DNA of 64,000 nucleotides from Ailanthus altissimus. Taxonomy: Eukaryota; Streptophyta; Magnoliopsida; Sapindales; Simaroubaceae. The stretch is from the NCBI GenBank assembly GCA_946807835.1, contig OX327699.1, positions 21,130,014-21,194,013 of the forward strand. The letters are read 5' to 3'. The translations under genes were made by a program, and so were the position numbers. Below, piece after piece: positions 1 to 12,873 of this stretch (position 1 is its first letter; each line of letters begins with the position of its first letter). Below the pieces are notes generated by a model that did not search any database, was not told the origin of the DNA, and saw only the letters and a program-made list of their open reading frames with translations.

Positions 1-2922
1 GAACTTGAGTCACAAGAATAACAGCCTTAATTTTTCAGCACTGATTTAACTCTTAAACTTCGAGATTAAAATTAACTCTTAATCTTCAATTTAACACTTA
101 AATTATAAATATTAGTTAAACACTTTAACTAATATACATTTGTTTCAAAGTAATAGAAATAATTTTTTTAATACAACTCTTGTATAAATAAAATAATTTC
201 TTTTATTACCTTTTAATAGCCGGCCAATATAAGAACATAAAAATGGAAGTTTAAGTAATCAACTATTGAAAGTAAAACTTATCTTTTGTTTTTTTGGAAT
301 GAATAAAGCATTAACTCCTTTTCTTGGCAACCAAATGAAAACAATTTTTATTCTTCTTCAAAGTGAAAAATGGCCGACCATACTTTAATTCGGTACGTTG
401 CCCCAGTACACAACAAGTACAATTTATATTGCGAGAGTCTCTTGTCAAATGAAACTATTTTATGAGTTCATGATCAATACCTCACGCACATGTCACGAAT
501 ATTATAAATCAGTGCATTAGACCATACAAGCTAACGATAAAGTGCATACGTATAATCTTTCAGTCACCTATATCCTTAAACCGTCACTTATATCCTGGAA
601 GAGCGGGAATATAAATCAGCATTGTCAAATTCCCATATGCTCATCCTTGAACTTATCTCTAGATTTGCATTTTGAAAAATAATATTCGCAAACTCCTTTG
701 CGATATTGTTTAACCTTATGAAAAAATATTTTTGCAGGGGTTTGTACTTTTGGCTAAAAGATTTTATGAAATATAATCTCGGAGCATTAGGATATACAAC
801 TCCCCTATGAGAGTTAACGAATCCCATATCTACGCACACCAGACTTTATGAGCATCGAACTATACCCAGCGACACGTAATGGTCAGACCATGAAAGGTCT
901 CTGACATCCATGAAACCAAAGTATGGTAGATTACTCATAAGCTCACCATGACACTCAGGTCAGGATATACAACTCCCCTATGAGAGCTAACGAATCCCAT
1001 ATCTACGCACACCGGACTCCATGAGCATCGAACTATACCCAGCAACACGTAATGGTCAGACCATGAAAGGTCTCTGACATCCATGGAACCAAAGTATGGT
1101 AGATCACTCACAAGCTCACCATGACACTCAGGTCAAAGGATCACGAATACTACTCAACTCAAGAAGACATTCCATTAACGATTTCATATGATATCTATTG
1201 GGGTCCTCGTGAGTCTATTCAGTATCTAGTCTTGGCTGAATACCCGCATGCCTATACAAGCTCTAAGCATATGGTCAGTTAAGAATAACCATTTGTACCT
1301 TACAGTTATAAACATACACTGATCTATATGAAAGAGATCTACCGATGGACTCACATCGATAAAAATAAATCAGGAATATAGTGTTTGAGAACATACTTGT
1401 ATAATGATATTTCTTAACACTTATTACAACTATGTCATTACTAATATACCCTCAGGTCTTTGTTCCGTTTCAAACAATGATCTAACTCCTTAAATCTGGC
1501 TGACTCTTATAACCTGCTAACTCTTAGCATTTACAACTCTGAACTCTGCTAACTCTTAGTTTTGGTTTAAACTCCTTTAGAATATATCTGAACTTTTTCA
1601 TATAATATAATGTCTGTAACGTTACAAGAATTGTATCATATACGTTTAATATTAACGATTTTATTAAAAATATTTATTATATAGATATTAAACAATTAAT
1701 ATTCATACAATATTTGAATGACATGTAAACACTAATTCTAATACAAATATCATCCATGCAAAGTGTTTGCATGGATAACACAAGTGACATTTGTCACTCG
1801 TGCATTAGCTTGTGCGTTTAAAGCTTAGCTTCATGATGGACAAGTGTTCGTAAAGGAAGTATTAAGCTAAAAAAAAAAACAAATGTAAGAGTTCATTGGT
1901 TGATGAATTAATTTGTTGAATGCAAAATTCGTGCAAAGTGTTTGAGAGAAAATAGCAACTTTGAGAATGTTGCATTCTGGTCTCTAACTTAGTCTTTAAG
2001 TATTTGATGCATAAACTAGTCAAGTGTTGAACTAAGTTTGTTTCTTATACAAAATATACATCAAATGCTACTATTTTAACTACTCTAATCTCACAAAATA
2101 TTGAAGATTAGAATTCTTTAAGAGAGGAGTTCATTATAAACTCAAATAGCTTTAAAGTTTAACAATTTTTACTGAATCATCATAAGGGTATGTATATGAT
2201 TCCTACACTGTTTTTAATTCAATTCTAATGTGTATATGTTAATTATTTTATTTTATTCTACTACACAATATATATTAATTATATATTTTAAAAATTTTAA
2301 TATATACACAATCACATATATATACATAATTTAACTCCCTAATATGTAATAAATAATTATAATTAATTATAATTCACAATTATAATAAATTGTAAATTTT
2401 AAAAATTTGCACAACTGAAAATCTGTTATCGTGATCGATGATTTTAACTATTATCAATAAATTTAATTTTTTAAAATAATGAAATAATATATTAGACGAG
2501 ATCTTTTATCAAAGTGGAGCCTTAAGCAACCGCCAAATGATTTAGGCAGGCACCTATGCGGATACCGATACCGATACTGATACTGATACTGGATCACATG
2601 TTCTGAAGCTGCTGAAGCACACCACTTATTAAATAAGATTGGAAGTTATTGCACTTTTGGTACAACAAACTGAAACCAACCAAACCATCAAGGAAACACA
2701 ACAAAATCGATCTGCCACCCCTTCTAATTTGATAAGCAAATCACAATCTCAGAGTTCAATGACTTCTTGCCACATCTACTTTCATAAATCGGTTCACCTA
2801 TAGATTCGACACATAAAGATTGGTCAATAACATAATAACTACTTTATAACTACTACTACTAAAAAAACCGTGCCCGAATGGTTTGTCATGCGGATTATTA
2901 GTAACAAGGCTTGTTATTCAGA
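1..2922. other. AT-rich intergenic region with repeat relics
   Basis: No gene is supported here. The stretch is AT-rich and holds a 173-bp tandem duplication (described separately). An open frame at 588-839 on the minus strand partly overlaps the first repeat copy and resembles nothing I recognise. A short hexanucleotide array of GATACC/GATACT units lies near 2560-2591. The text around 790-1400 is richer in GC and looks like a decayed transposable element, possibly an LTR piece, but no polymerase or gag coding can be read. The last few hundred bases are probably 3' UTR and downstream sequence of the minus-strand MATE gene. Confidence 0.6.
790..1135. repeat. 173-bp tandem duplication, two copies
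   Basis: Two head-to-tail copies, 790-962 and 963-1135, both begin GGATATACAACTCCCCTATG and both end CACTCAGGTCA. They differ at only about ten positions, mostly transitions. The repeat carries no gene. It looks like a local duplication inside an old transposable-element fragment. Confidence 0.9.
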
Positions 2923-5900
2923 TTAATGTTCTCCGGTTGATCCTCCCCATTTCCTAACACGGCTTCCTGCTTCTTCAGCCTGCAAATTCGGCCAATTAGA
3001 TATTTAGACTCACCAGTTGAATCAAATAACTAGAATAAATTCATGTTATATAATGGATCAATATCTTAGTCCGTGTAAAGGAGATGAAGAGTGGATTGAG
3101 ATACTGACTTCTCTTCTCCAGTTAGTTATTGAAGTGACCACTACCAAGATTATGGTTTGCAAAACAATGCCTCCAATCATTCCTGACCAAATACCCTGCA
3201 AGGCAAAAAATGAATAGGCATTACCAAATAGAAAATTTAGTGAATAATAGGCCTACAGTGATTGTGCAGGATTTCTTTATATCGTTTCAACAATGCATCA
3301 ATCAAGAAAGTCCAACAGAAATATTTTTTCACCTCAGCTCCCAAACCAAGTGTGAATCCCAATACAATGCCAAGCGGCAATCCAACAATGTAGTAGCATC
3401 CAATATTGATGTATGCAACAAGAGATTGCCATCCAGCTCCAACAGCAACACCTTAAGAAACAATAGCAGAAAAAAAAAAAAAAACAGATGAATTTTAGTT
3501 TGGGCAGGCTATGCTAAGTTTCTGGGGTCAAATACAAATCTGACAACAAATGTTTTACTGTCTTAGTAGTTACCAGATAAGACTGGTTGAAGACTATTCA
3601 TAAGTACTGTGATTGCCAGCAAAAAGGCAAGCTTGGTAGTTTCTGCAGCAACTGCATCACTGGTGGTGAAGAGATACGGGAAATCATATCTTGTGGCAAA
3701 CACCAAGATCATGCAACAAACACCTATTGCCACCGATGTGATTGAAACCACTATCACCGCAAATCTTGCAGCTCGAGAATTACCAGCTCCAAGTTCATTT
3801 GATACTCTCACACTGTAGATACACGATTGATACGTTTTAGTTAATCACAACAGTTTATCTATTTATCTGCCGACAAGGCAGAGGAACACAAGGAGTTAGA
3901 AATCTTTACAAGAGATTGAGATATAAATGATTGTTATAAGATTTTACAATATTAGTTCCACTTGACATGCAGGAGTTTTCATGTTGGATAAGTTTTTGAT
4001 AGGTTAGTGGATGACAATATAGAGCAGAAAATAAGGAACAAGAAGCAGGGATATTACCTGATTGCAGCATTGAACCCAATTGCAATCATAGCATCCCATC
4101 CTTGTATATTCATGCTGCAAAAATGTATAGAAGAGAAGTTAATAATTTATTCTTGATTTTTTTTTTCTCCAAAATGAATTTAGAAACTGCAGATTTTGAA
4201 CTCCAAGGAGAACACAATGAAATGAATCACCTACCAAATAGAAATGGCATCAACTGGGATTAAAGGGTTTGGCAATCGACCTGTTATCACCACCAGTATC
4301 ATCAAGTACCAGAACTCCAAGCTGAAGACAGATTCCCATGAAAGCGTCAGTGACATAATCTTGTCAATTCAACAATTTGGAGAAGAGAAATTGTGGAAAG
4401 AAAAATACCATAACATAACAGCAGAAGCTAAAGAAAGCTTGATAAAGCCCCACAAATCTGCAAATGCTAGCCATGAAAATCCACTCCAGGCTCCATCAGA
4501 AGTAGTAATGAAAATGTACAACAACTGCAAAATAACTACGAGCCACCAGGACAAATTCAGTGTGATTGCTGCTCCAGTTAAGCCCCAGCCAAGTTTCAAT
4601 ATCAGCAACCAGCTAAAAGTTGCATGTAGCACCAGTACAATGGCTGATACCATAGCCATCACCATGACTTTCCTCTGTGCTTGTAAGAATTTTTGTATTG
4701 GAAAATTCACGGCGTAAGCAAATAGCTGTGGCAGCATCCAAATAGCAAATTTACCTGCACCACATATGATAAAATTAATAGAGTTCGAATGTAACACCCT
4801 TTGCTTCTGTAGGGTCCTTGAATTTAATAAAGATGAATCTGTATAACTCTAGCACCAACTATAAGTTACTGATTAACTAAATGAGACTGTTTTGATTAAG
4901 GATAAAAGCTTGTCAACAGTGTAAAATATTAAAATATAATAACATCATTCAGATGATGTATTAAATATATTATTAAAACTTGTTGATGTGACAGAGCAAA
5001 AATGGCAACTAACCAGCAGCATTAGAGATCTCAGTGGTCTCTCCAATAAGCTCTAGAATTGGAGGAGACCAAACATAGATAGGAACAAGAAGACAAGCTG
5101 TGGTCAGCAGAATGACCCATGATCTCTGCATGTACACACCCAACATCCTAATCCTTCCCGCACCGTATGCTTGCCCACATAATGTCTCTAGTGCACTTCC
5201 CATTCCCAGCTGCATTTAAACCAAAAATGATTTAATACTAAAGAACTGATAAGTTTGATCGTTAAGAGTTTTTGTCTTAGGTTTCTTGTTAAAACATTCA
5301 ACAACGAAACACGGACAATATTTTCCATTCAGTAAATAGAAATTTAGCAATTTAAACTACTTATGTTAGCATACGGAGCAGCTAGCCATTTTAGATAACA
5401 ATTTCAACTTTTGTTTTTATTTTATTTTTAAAAAGGTACTTTTATTAAGCTAACTGCATTTCAACATAAAAGCTTAATTTGTGTTTTTATAATCTTCCAC
5501 TAATGGAAACAAAATCCAGTTTTCATACAATTTTTCACCACTTGCCAAACTAAAGCACAAGAGTAATCTAACGAAAATAACTGCTCTCTGTGTTTACTAA
5601 ACCCTCTTAAAACAACATAGAGAAAATAAAAAGTAAAAACCTCCTAGTCCCGAATAAGGAAACTACTAAGTTAAGTTAAGACTGAAAAATAATAACAATA
5701 ATAACAATAATAATAATCACCATGACACCATAAGCGAGACCAGCAATGACAGAGTTCTCAACGGAGACAGCAGCGAGCTCGATTTCACCAACAAGACCCG
5801 CAAACGTTTGAGTAAGTGCACCAAGAGAGTAATTACAAATAGACGTGAAGATTGCTGGCCCTGCAAGTTTCCATAGCTTCTTAGACTCATAACCAAACTC

Positions 5901-5990
5901 CTTCACAAAGCTCAGTCGTTTTGACTCATGGCCTTCGCCATTGCTTTGCGTCGCCTGGTTATTCAGAAGCGGAGTAGTTTCTACAGCCAT
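2923..5990 (-). CDS. MATE efflux transporter, DETOXIFICATION family
   Basis: A multidrug-and-toxin-extrusion transporter, a twelve-helix membrane protein that in plants moves flavonoids, alkaloids or organic acids out of the cytosol, usually in exchange for protons. Nine minus-strand exons join in frame: 5990-5721, 5209-5014, 4754-4409, 4321-4235, 4114-4058, 3812-3574, 3451-3333, 3195-3109 and 2979-2923. They give 1458 nt and 485 residues, normal for the family, and every junction keeps frame at a GT/AG border. Family marks include [29 protein letters not shown] and [14 protein letters not shown]. The C-terminus ends in an RKWGG-type tail. It looks closest to the DTX33/34/35 group, but the substrate cannot be told from sequence. 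The start follows an acidic soluble N-terminus of about 40 residues before the first helix. Confidence 0.93.
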
Positions 5991-5999
5991 GGCTAGCTT

Positions 6000-7841
6000 A
6001 TGCCCTCAAAAGTGTTTTCAACAGAACTGATGAATTCTAATCCTTACAGCATCGAGTTTCTACTAGCTGTAGTATTTAAGACAAGATAGAAATAGGGTTT
6101 TTGAGAACGGTCACACGAGCTGTGGTTCTTGGCTAGCCAGTTAGCTAAGGGACTGAATTCATTTGGTGGTTCAAAGTTTGAAAGGTTGTTATGGTTATGT
6201 CATTCTAGAAATGTTACGTTAATGAGGGTTTGTTCTATTATGGTCAGAAGATTTTTACGGTAATTATAATAAGATTATTTATATTCATTAATTTTTAAAT
6301 ATTACCATCCTTAATTTTTTTTAATTAAAACTTAACCAGTTATTTAAACGACAAATTACTTTTAGATAAAAGTAATAAAATAAGTGACAATATAATTATT
6401 TAACATATTTTAAATAAATATAAATAAAATAAATTGACATGACTAATAAATAAATTAAATTTATATTATTTATTTATTAATTATGTTAAATATGTATTTA
6501 AATTATGTGATTTATAAATTTATTTAAAATATATTTTTATTTAATGTACAATTTATTTTTATATTTTTATATTTTTTTTAACTTTTTTATTTTAAAATTT
6601 AAAATAACATCATTATTATTTTCATCATTGTTCCCACCATTTCTTTACCTTTTTCCTTTTTCTCTTTTCCACCACATTTTCTCTTTTTTGTTTTTACTAT
6701 TCTAATAATTTCACTCCACCTCATCTCCATTCTTCATAATCCACGTCCCACCATTTCTCTTCTTTTTTTCTCTTTTCCACCACATTTTCCATTTTCTTTA
6801 CATTTCTAATCATATCACTCCACCTACTCTCAATTATTTTTTACAATTCATTCGTTCAATCTATCCCTTTCCTTTGGAAATTTCACTTTCTCTAATTGCT
6901 GGCTTTTGGTTGCTTTGATCAGACCTAACAGAAACAACACACATCTCCTCTACTAGCAACTCCATAGAAGGTAAATTGAATAAACATCAAATCCCTTGTC
7001 ATTTTTTTTTGGGTGAATTGTTAGCATGTTCATGAGTTATTATTGGTTGGATGTTTTTAATTTTTTTGGGTCTCTTCAACTAAATTTGAACTGGATGTAT
7101 TTTTTCTTTCACTGCTACTTGAATTCTTTTCCTTTTTTTCATAGCATTTTATGTGTACATGATTTTGTTGACATGGTGATTGTGAAGTTTATGGGTTGAT
7201 TAATTTTTTTTTTGAATTTATTTTAAGATCAAGGGCGAGAGAGTAGATCAAGATCAAGAAGATTAACAATATTGTTACAAGGTAAGTCACATTCTCCATG
7301 AGGAGATGAGGGACTTTCAAAAACAGTTGAAGAGCTTTCGGATATATGATGCTAAAGTTTTAGGCATTCTTATCTTGTTTATTGAATTATGAATGTATTA
7401 ATTTTTTTTCTTCTTTAATTTTGTATTTTTGAATGCACCTTTTTATTTTTAGTAAGATATTAAATTTGATATCTTCATTGAATCCAAAAGATAAGGATTA
7501 AGTTATTTTTTAGTATTATATAATAGAAATTTGATGTAATTTTAAATTTTATTTATCGTAATTTAAACAAATTGTAAACGAATCAAATTATAATTGAATT
7601 GAATTCAATCGAATATGAATTGAATCTGAATTGAATCGTAAACGAATTTAATTAAATTTATTTATTTAAACATATCTAATCATGTTGTGACGTGTTATTC
7701 GTTTATTAAATGAATCAAATATGAATTTGAGTATCTGATTCATTTAATAAATGAATCGTATTCGTGTTTGAATTTTTTTTATTAATATTCTATATAAACA
7801 CGACATGAATATAATTAGCTTATATGAATTACCACCCCTAC
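6000..7841. other. MATE upstream region and AT-rich spacer
   Basis: The first few hundred bases are the presumed promoter and 5' leader of the minus-strand MATE gene. Beyond that the DNA is very AT-rich. Two related pyrimidine-rich blocks with CTTTTCCACCACATTTTC lie near 6632-6680 and 6748-6800. A palindromic stretch near 7691-7775 has arms containing TTTATTAAATGAATCA and TGATTCATTTAATAAA, giving a stem of about 25 bp. The text around 7580-7840, ending in ACCACCCCTAC, looks like a decayed transposon. No gene is seen. Confidence 0.55.
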
Positions 7842-8903
7842 CTTTAGATAGTATTCATCTAGCAATTTCTTAGTTCAATGTTTAAATTTAGATAATTAAT
7901 TTATCAAAGCTGTTTTTTTTTTGTAATTTAGAATAAAATTGTAAAAATTAAAAATATAAAGCTATATTTTTTTAAAAAAATTATACTTTTAAGAAAAATA
8001 TTTTTTTTGCACTTTCTTAAATGGCCTAATGGTAAAAAATTTGTGGTGCATAATTATATTGAATTAAAACTAATTTAGAAATAAAATTATTTTATTATTA
8101 ATAATAACAAATTTTGATTGTCATGTTTTTTAAATAAAGTTAGTTTAAGTTAATTTTGGCATAAATTTTTTAAAATTTTAATAATCAAAAGTTTTGCCTT
8201 AAAAAAAATAATGAAATGTTATTGTTTAATTTCATAATAAATGTAAGATGATATCAATAATATCATGTAAAGGAAAAAAAAGAAAAAAAACTAATCATAA
8301 AAAAATGAAAATCGATTTTTTTACGAAATTTTATATAAAATTTCTGTCATATTTATAAGTATATATCACCATATTTAGTGAAAATACTAGACGTTGCGTT
8401 CTTTAGGTACAGATTTCTAGAATTTCGTTAAAAAAAATCTATTTTTTTTGTTTTCTCTAATTATTTCTATCATTAATTTTTTTTCCTTCGTGTGGTATCA
8501 TTGATATAATGTTATATTTGTTATGAAACTAGTTAACTAGACAATAGCCTTTTATTACTTTTTTTTTTTCAAGGCAAAACCTTTGTTTATTAAGTTTTGA
8601 TAATTTCATGCCAAAATTAACTTATAAACTTATTTTTTAAAAATATGACAATTAATTCTTGTTATTAATAAAAATAAAATATTAATCTTATTTCTAATTA
8701 GTTTTAATTCTACATTTTAATTATTAAAGGAACATTTAAAAAAAATACAAACTTTTTTTTTAAAGAATATAGCTTTATCTTTTTAATTCTTGCAATTATA
8801 TTCTAAACTAAAAAAAAACCCACCTTGATAAATTAATTATCCAAATTTAAATATTTAACTTGAAAATAACTTGCTATTGGAATACTATTTAAAAGTAATC
8901 AGT
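7842..8903. mobile_element. Foldback element with arms of roughly 480 bp
   Basis: The left arm, about 7842-8345, is matched by the reverse complement of the right arm, about 8425-8903. Corresponding landmarks are GATAATTAATTTATCAA on the left and TTGATAAATTAATTATC on the right. Others are ATAAAGCTATAT with ATATAGCTTTAT, and TTTTGGCATAAA with TCATGCCAAAATTAAC. The loop is short, about 80 bp, and there is no coding capacity. I could not fix exact ends or a target-site duplication. The structure fits a non-autonomous foldback or Mutator-like element. Arms are clearly diverged, so it is not recent. Confidence 0.8.
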
Positions 8904-11347
8904 CACTTAAGTAGTAAGTTAATTTTTAATAAATAAATAAAAATTAAGGGTGCTTTCACAATAAAAAAAAAATTAATGGTGATGATATTTAATTATTAAT
9001 CTAATAAATTTAAATAATTTCATTATTAATATTGTAATGTAGAATAATAAGATAATTAAAGGCTGGTATAGCCGTATGGGTGTATACAGAACGAATATGT
9101 ATGCACTTCTTGTGGATCTTGGGAAGATCAAATTTCGGTAAGAAGGCCAGCGAGAGTGAGGATTAGAGCTGTGATCCGTGAAGAGTATTACACTTGAATT
9201 CGACAAAACCGCTGCAAGTTGACCTTATATCCATAACTAGCAGCCACGTGCAACGGAGGCTCCTCTTATTACTATTTTATTTTTTTTATTAGTCAACGGT
9301 GCCATTGTTGGTTGCTGAAGGTTCACAGTCTCACAGGAGCTAAAATGTAGATGTTAGGTAAGATACAACTGTTGAGCATATTTATTTTAAAAATTATTAA
9401 ATATATACTATCAAATATTTGTAAGATAAAAATTATTTATAATTAAAATATAAAATATAAAATAAATATAAAAGAGAGTAAAAAAAAAATTAATTTTGAA
9501 CATACAAAAACATGTTATAAAATATTGTCTTAAAGTCAAATATTTTAACTTTATATTTGTAATCACTCCCTATTATCAAAATTGTTCAAAATATAAAATA
9601 TAAAATATAAAATATATTCTTTTAAAATAGTACACACACATATATATACACATAAAATATTTTTATCTTTTTTTTTCTCTTCTTTGTTCACACACACATC
9701 ATTAAAACCTTTTTTTATTTTTTTTATTTTCATTCACACTCTCTAAAGAATGATTAACACTCTTTATATAATGATAAATAAGAATTAATGTATTAATATC
9801 AATATTAATTTATTATTATTATTTTAAATATTTTATAACTCTTAAAATTAATTCTTATACTTAATAAGAATAATTTAATATATTCTAACTCCTATAATAA
9901 TTGAAGAATAAATAACTTCCAAATAATAATATTATAAATAAATATTTGTAACTCTCAAATATTTAATATAGATTTCATAGCTAATTTAAATATAATAATT
10001 ACTATATAATAATGATATAATAATAATTTAAAATATTTAAACTATATTAATATTTTATAACATATTATTTATTTAAAATATTTTAAAAACTTTTTCTCCA
10101 GCAACAACAACTTTCGACCATAAAATTTAGCAAGGAATTTTTTTTTTTTTCCTTTTTTGTTTTTAAAGGTTAACCAACATATTTGGAGTTGTAAGATATT
10201 TGAATTTGCGCTCTAGTCCCTTGTTTGGGCTAAGCTAGTTAATTTAAGTAGGTGTAGATGAGTATGTCTTCTACTCTTCGCTATCTAAATAAGACGTGTG
10301 CAAGTTACACAACTGAAGAATCGACATAACAAAGTTGTTGGGCAACGCATCTCAAATTGGAAAATATTTGCCAAATTTGGTCCTAGAATTCCCCAATCGA
10401 GATGGAACTTTTTTTCCGAATTATGGCCATTCAAGCAAAAGAGGAACGAAGGGAAGGGAGTTGGAGCAACTTTCGCCTTCATCTTTAAGACAAAATTACC
10501 AGGAATGGAATGGGATTAGAACTCCAAAACAATGCCCTTTTTTTTATTAACTATGGGGTGATACTGATAGTTGATTGAGGACCCACAGATCACAACGGTC
10601 ATGTTACGAGATAATTTATACCAAACAGACAATTCGCAGCAAAGACAATTGGATATAGTTGGTTGAAGGGAGAGTTGCTGTATGCTAAGTGCTTACTATT
10701 CTTTCAGCTTGAAGAGCCGGTAAAGCTAATAAATAAAAATAAAGAAGCCGAATAGGCTCAATCACCACATCCCGTTCGTGGCAATCCGATTTTGTCACAA
10801 AAATTTAAATTAAAAAAAAAACATTTTTGTTTATTATAATCAAATAACATAAAGTTCTTTCAATTATATATATGATAACACTGACAACAATGTCAGGAAC
10901 ACTCACACTTAAATTTAAATGGCAAGATTATGTACGCTCTCGTCATTGCACATACTCCTTTCTTTTCCATTCACCCATTACTCCAAATGCATGCCAATAA
11001 GGACGCGGTAGTAACTCAGTTCATGAATTTCAGCTGACAGGATAGTTGGTGTCAGTCAAGTAACTACTTTTTTATCAATGCAGGAAATTGTTAAACAACC
11101 ATTGAAGAACTTCTCGACACACTGTCAAGAACCATGCTTTTCTTAAATACAAAGTAAAGATAGCAACACAAACAGGATAATGTATTATGGCTCGACGAGC
11201 CTCAAGTAAGCTCATTTGACTATATGGTAAGAACATGCTACTACACATTTAATTACATTGGCATCCCCACCTGGGCTAATTGTCCAAACGAGGTTTCATT
11301 CATATTCTCAAGTCTCTCTGTTTTCTGTCATAACTGCCCACAGATCA
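8904..11347. other. Intergenic, AT-rich, with a dispersed repeat
   Basis: No gene is supported. A G-box-like CACGTG near 9246 sits in a slightly more GC-rich patch at 9060-9340 that could be a promoter relic. A block near 9640-9800 recurs inverted at about 47060-47180 (separate entry). Two overlapping plus frames and one minus frame cover 10285-10550, where GC content rises, but their products match no family I know and the frames compete. The part after about 10900 is probably the 3' side of the F-box gene. Confidence 0.5.
9640..9800 (+). repeat. Dispersed repeat, copy 1
   Basis: This stretch matches the reverse complement of 47060-47180. Shared landmarks, in order, are TTTTCTCTTCT, TTCACACACA, CACTCTCTAAAGA and TTAACACTCTTTATATA on this strand. 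Similarity appears to trail into AT-rich sequence on both sides. It is non-coding and probably belongs to a non-autonomous transposon family. Confidence 0.6.
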
Positions 11348-12873
11348 TTATGGGTCCAAATAGATTATTTCTGCTTGCACTGAGGCTCGCCGGAATCTCA
11401 GCAGTTCTTTCAGCAGGTCCCATCCCCCCTCAAGGGAAGCAGGTTTAACAGTCATCTTCTCAAGGGCTGGTGAATTTGAAAGCACAAAGTTAATGAATTC
11501 CAATTCAGATCTAATGCCAGAGATGCCCACTATTTTTACTATCTGCAGTTGGGAAAACATAGAGTTCCAGTGGTCAATTTCCCAAAAGTTGGTGAGAATA
11601 CCGATACTAGTCTCTTCAGGGCGAGCCTACATGCAAAGCAACGTGTCAGATTAACAGAAAAGATAAAAGCCTCTAATAATCGAGAATCCACACAAATTAA
11701 AGCATAGGGAAATAAACCAACCAGCATCTCCAGTTCTTGTAAATTAGGAGAACTTCTCAAGATGCATAAAGCAGCTAAATTCTCCTCCAAGTCATTGAAA
11801 TTAATGCGAATGGAAAGATAATTCAGATCAGCACATGGACGAGGCAACCTGCTTGGCACATTGCCAATAGCCAAATACTGGAGCAAACAGAACAGAGTTG
11901 AAGAATAAGTTAAAAATATACTGAAAGCGGCATGCTTTAAAAAGGCAACTCATTGGCATCCTTATGAATAAATAACTTCGAAGCAAAGTTTGATGTCATA
12001 ACAACTACAAACCATTACCTTAAGGAAATAACTCTGAATCTCGAGCCTCCGAATATGAGGAAGATGAACAAAGAACCTGAGCAGTTTACAGGAATTTCCT
12101 GGAGCCGTCATTTGCTCATTTTTTAGATTTACATACAAACCAATAGAAACTAATGCTAAATGGAAGGTGTTCTTGAAGATAACATCATCAAAGACGCCTC
12201 CAATATCAAAAAATTGGAGATTCGGTGCATCAATGTTAAGATGGGTGAAACCATCAAAATTCATCAATGTTAGTCTCTCCAGCACAGGGCAGCTTGAAAT
12301 TATATCTTCAAACGCATCCTGGGCCAGGGTAATGTGCTGTAGATCGAGGCTCTTCAAATTCCTGAAGCCTTTGAAGGTTGATGGAGGTTTCAGCAAACAA
12401 TTAAACAGCTCCAAATGAATCAAATTTTGGGAAGAGAATAAACTAGAAGGAACCTTATACCGCTGTCCCTTCCAAATTTCAAGTATGAACTCTTTGATAG
12501 AGCTTCTTGATACATGGAGGATCCATCTATCAATGTCGGTGACACCTAAAAGCTCACGGTGAGAGAGTTTAAACTTGAGTATTGGCCCCATGTGAAGTAA
12601 GAGAACATGATCAACAATGTTAACAAGCTTATTCTTGATGACAGCCTGATCTTGGGAAGAGGTATGGACACATAGATTATCAAACACAAGGTGTGGTATT
12701 GTAGCCCATTTGTACCTCCATTTTTTTGACAAAATACTTGTTCTCACTGCATCCCTAATAGGCAACTGCGACAATATTTGGTCTATAACATGTGCAGGTA
12801 AGTTGCTGATCTTGTCTAGCTCTGTCTCTACTTTGCAAGAAACCTCAGGTGGTTCCCTCTGCTTCTGAAACAT
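11348..12873 (-). CDS. F-box/LRR/FBD protein
   Basis: A substrate receptor of an SCF-type ubiquitin ligase by family. The N-terminal F-box, about residues 18-60, reads ISNLPAHVIDQILSQLP and then TSILSKKWRYKW, the surface that binds SKP1. Leucine-rich repeats follow, and the C-terminal 90 residues form an FBD-like domain that normally helps bind the target. Coding exons 12873-12019, 11877-11722 and 11626-11348 join in frame to 429 residues. The 5' end is uncertain: the reading ATGTTTCAG just upstream of the conserved part also looks like a splice acceptor after a pyrimidine tract. The true start may therefore lie in an exon further upstream, with a leader near 14200-14310. The target protein is unknown; this family is large and fast-evolving. 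Confidence 0.88.

Noticed and set aside
588..839. 83-codon minus-strand frame overlapping the 173-bp repeat
   Set aside because: Runs partly through repeat sequence, shows no family resemblance and is probably transposon-derived or chance.
3609..4717. Plus-strand frames opposite the MATE exons (3609-3818, 4244-4717)
   Set aside because: They are antisense to confirmed MATE exons whose protein motifs are unmistakable.
10285..10550. Overlapping frames on both strands near 10.4 kb
   Set aside because: Three frames compete over the same DNA, none has recognisable motifs or splice support; noted only as a GC-richer patch.
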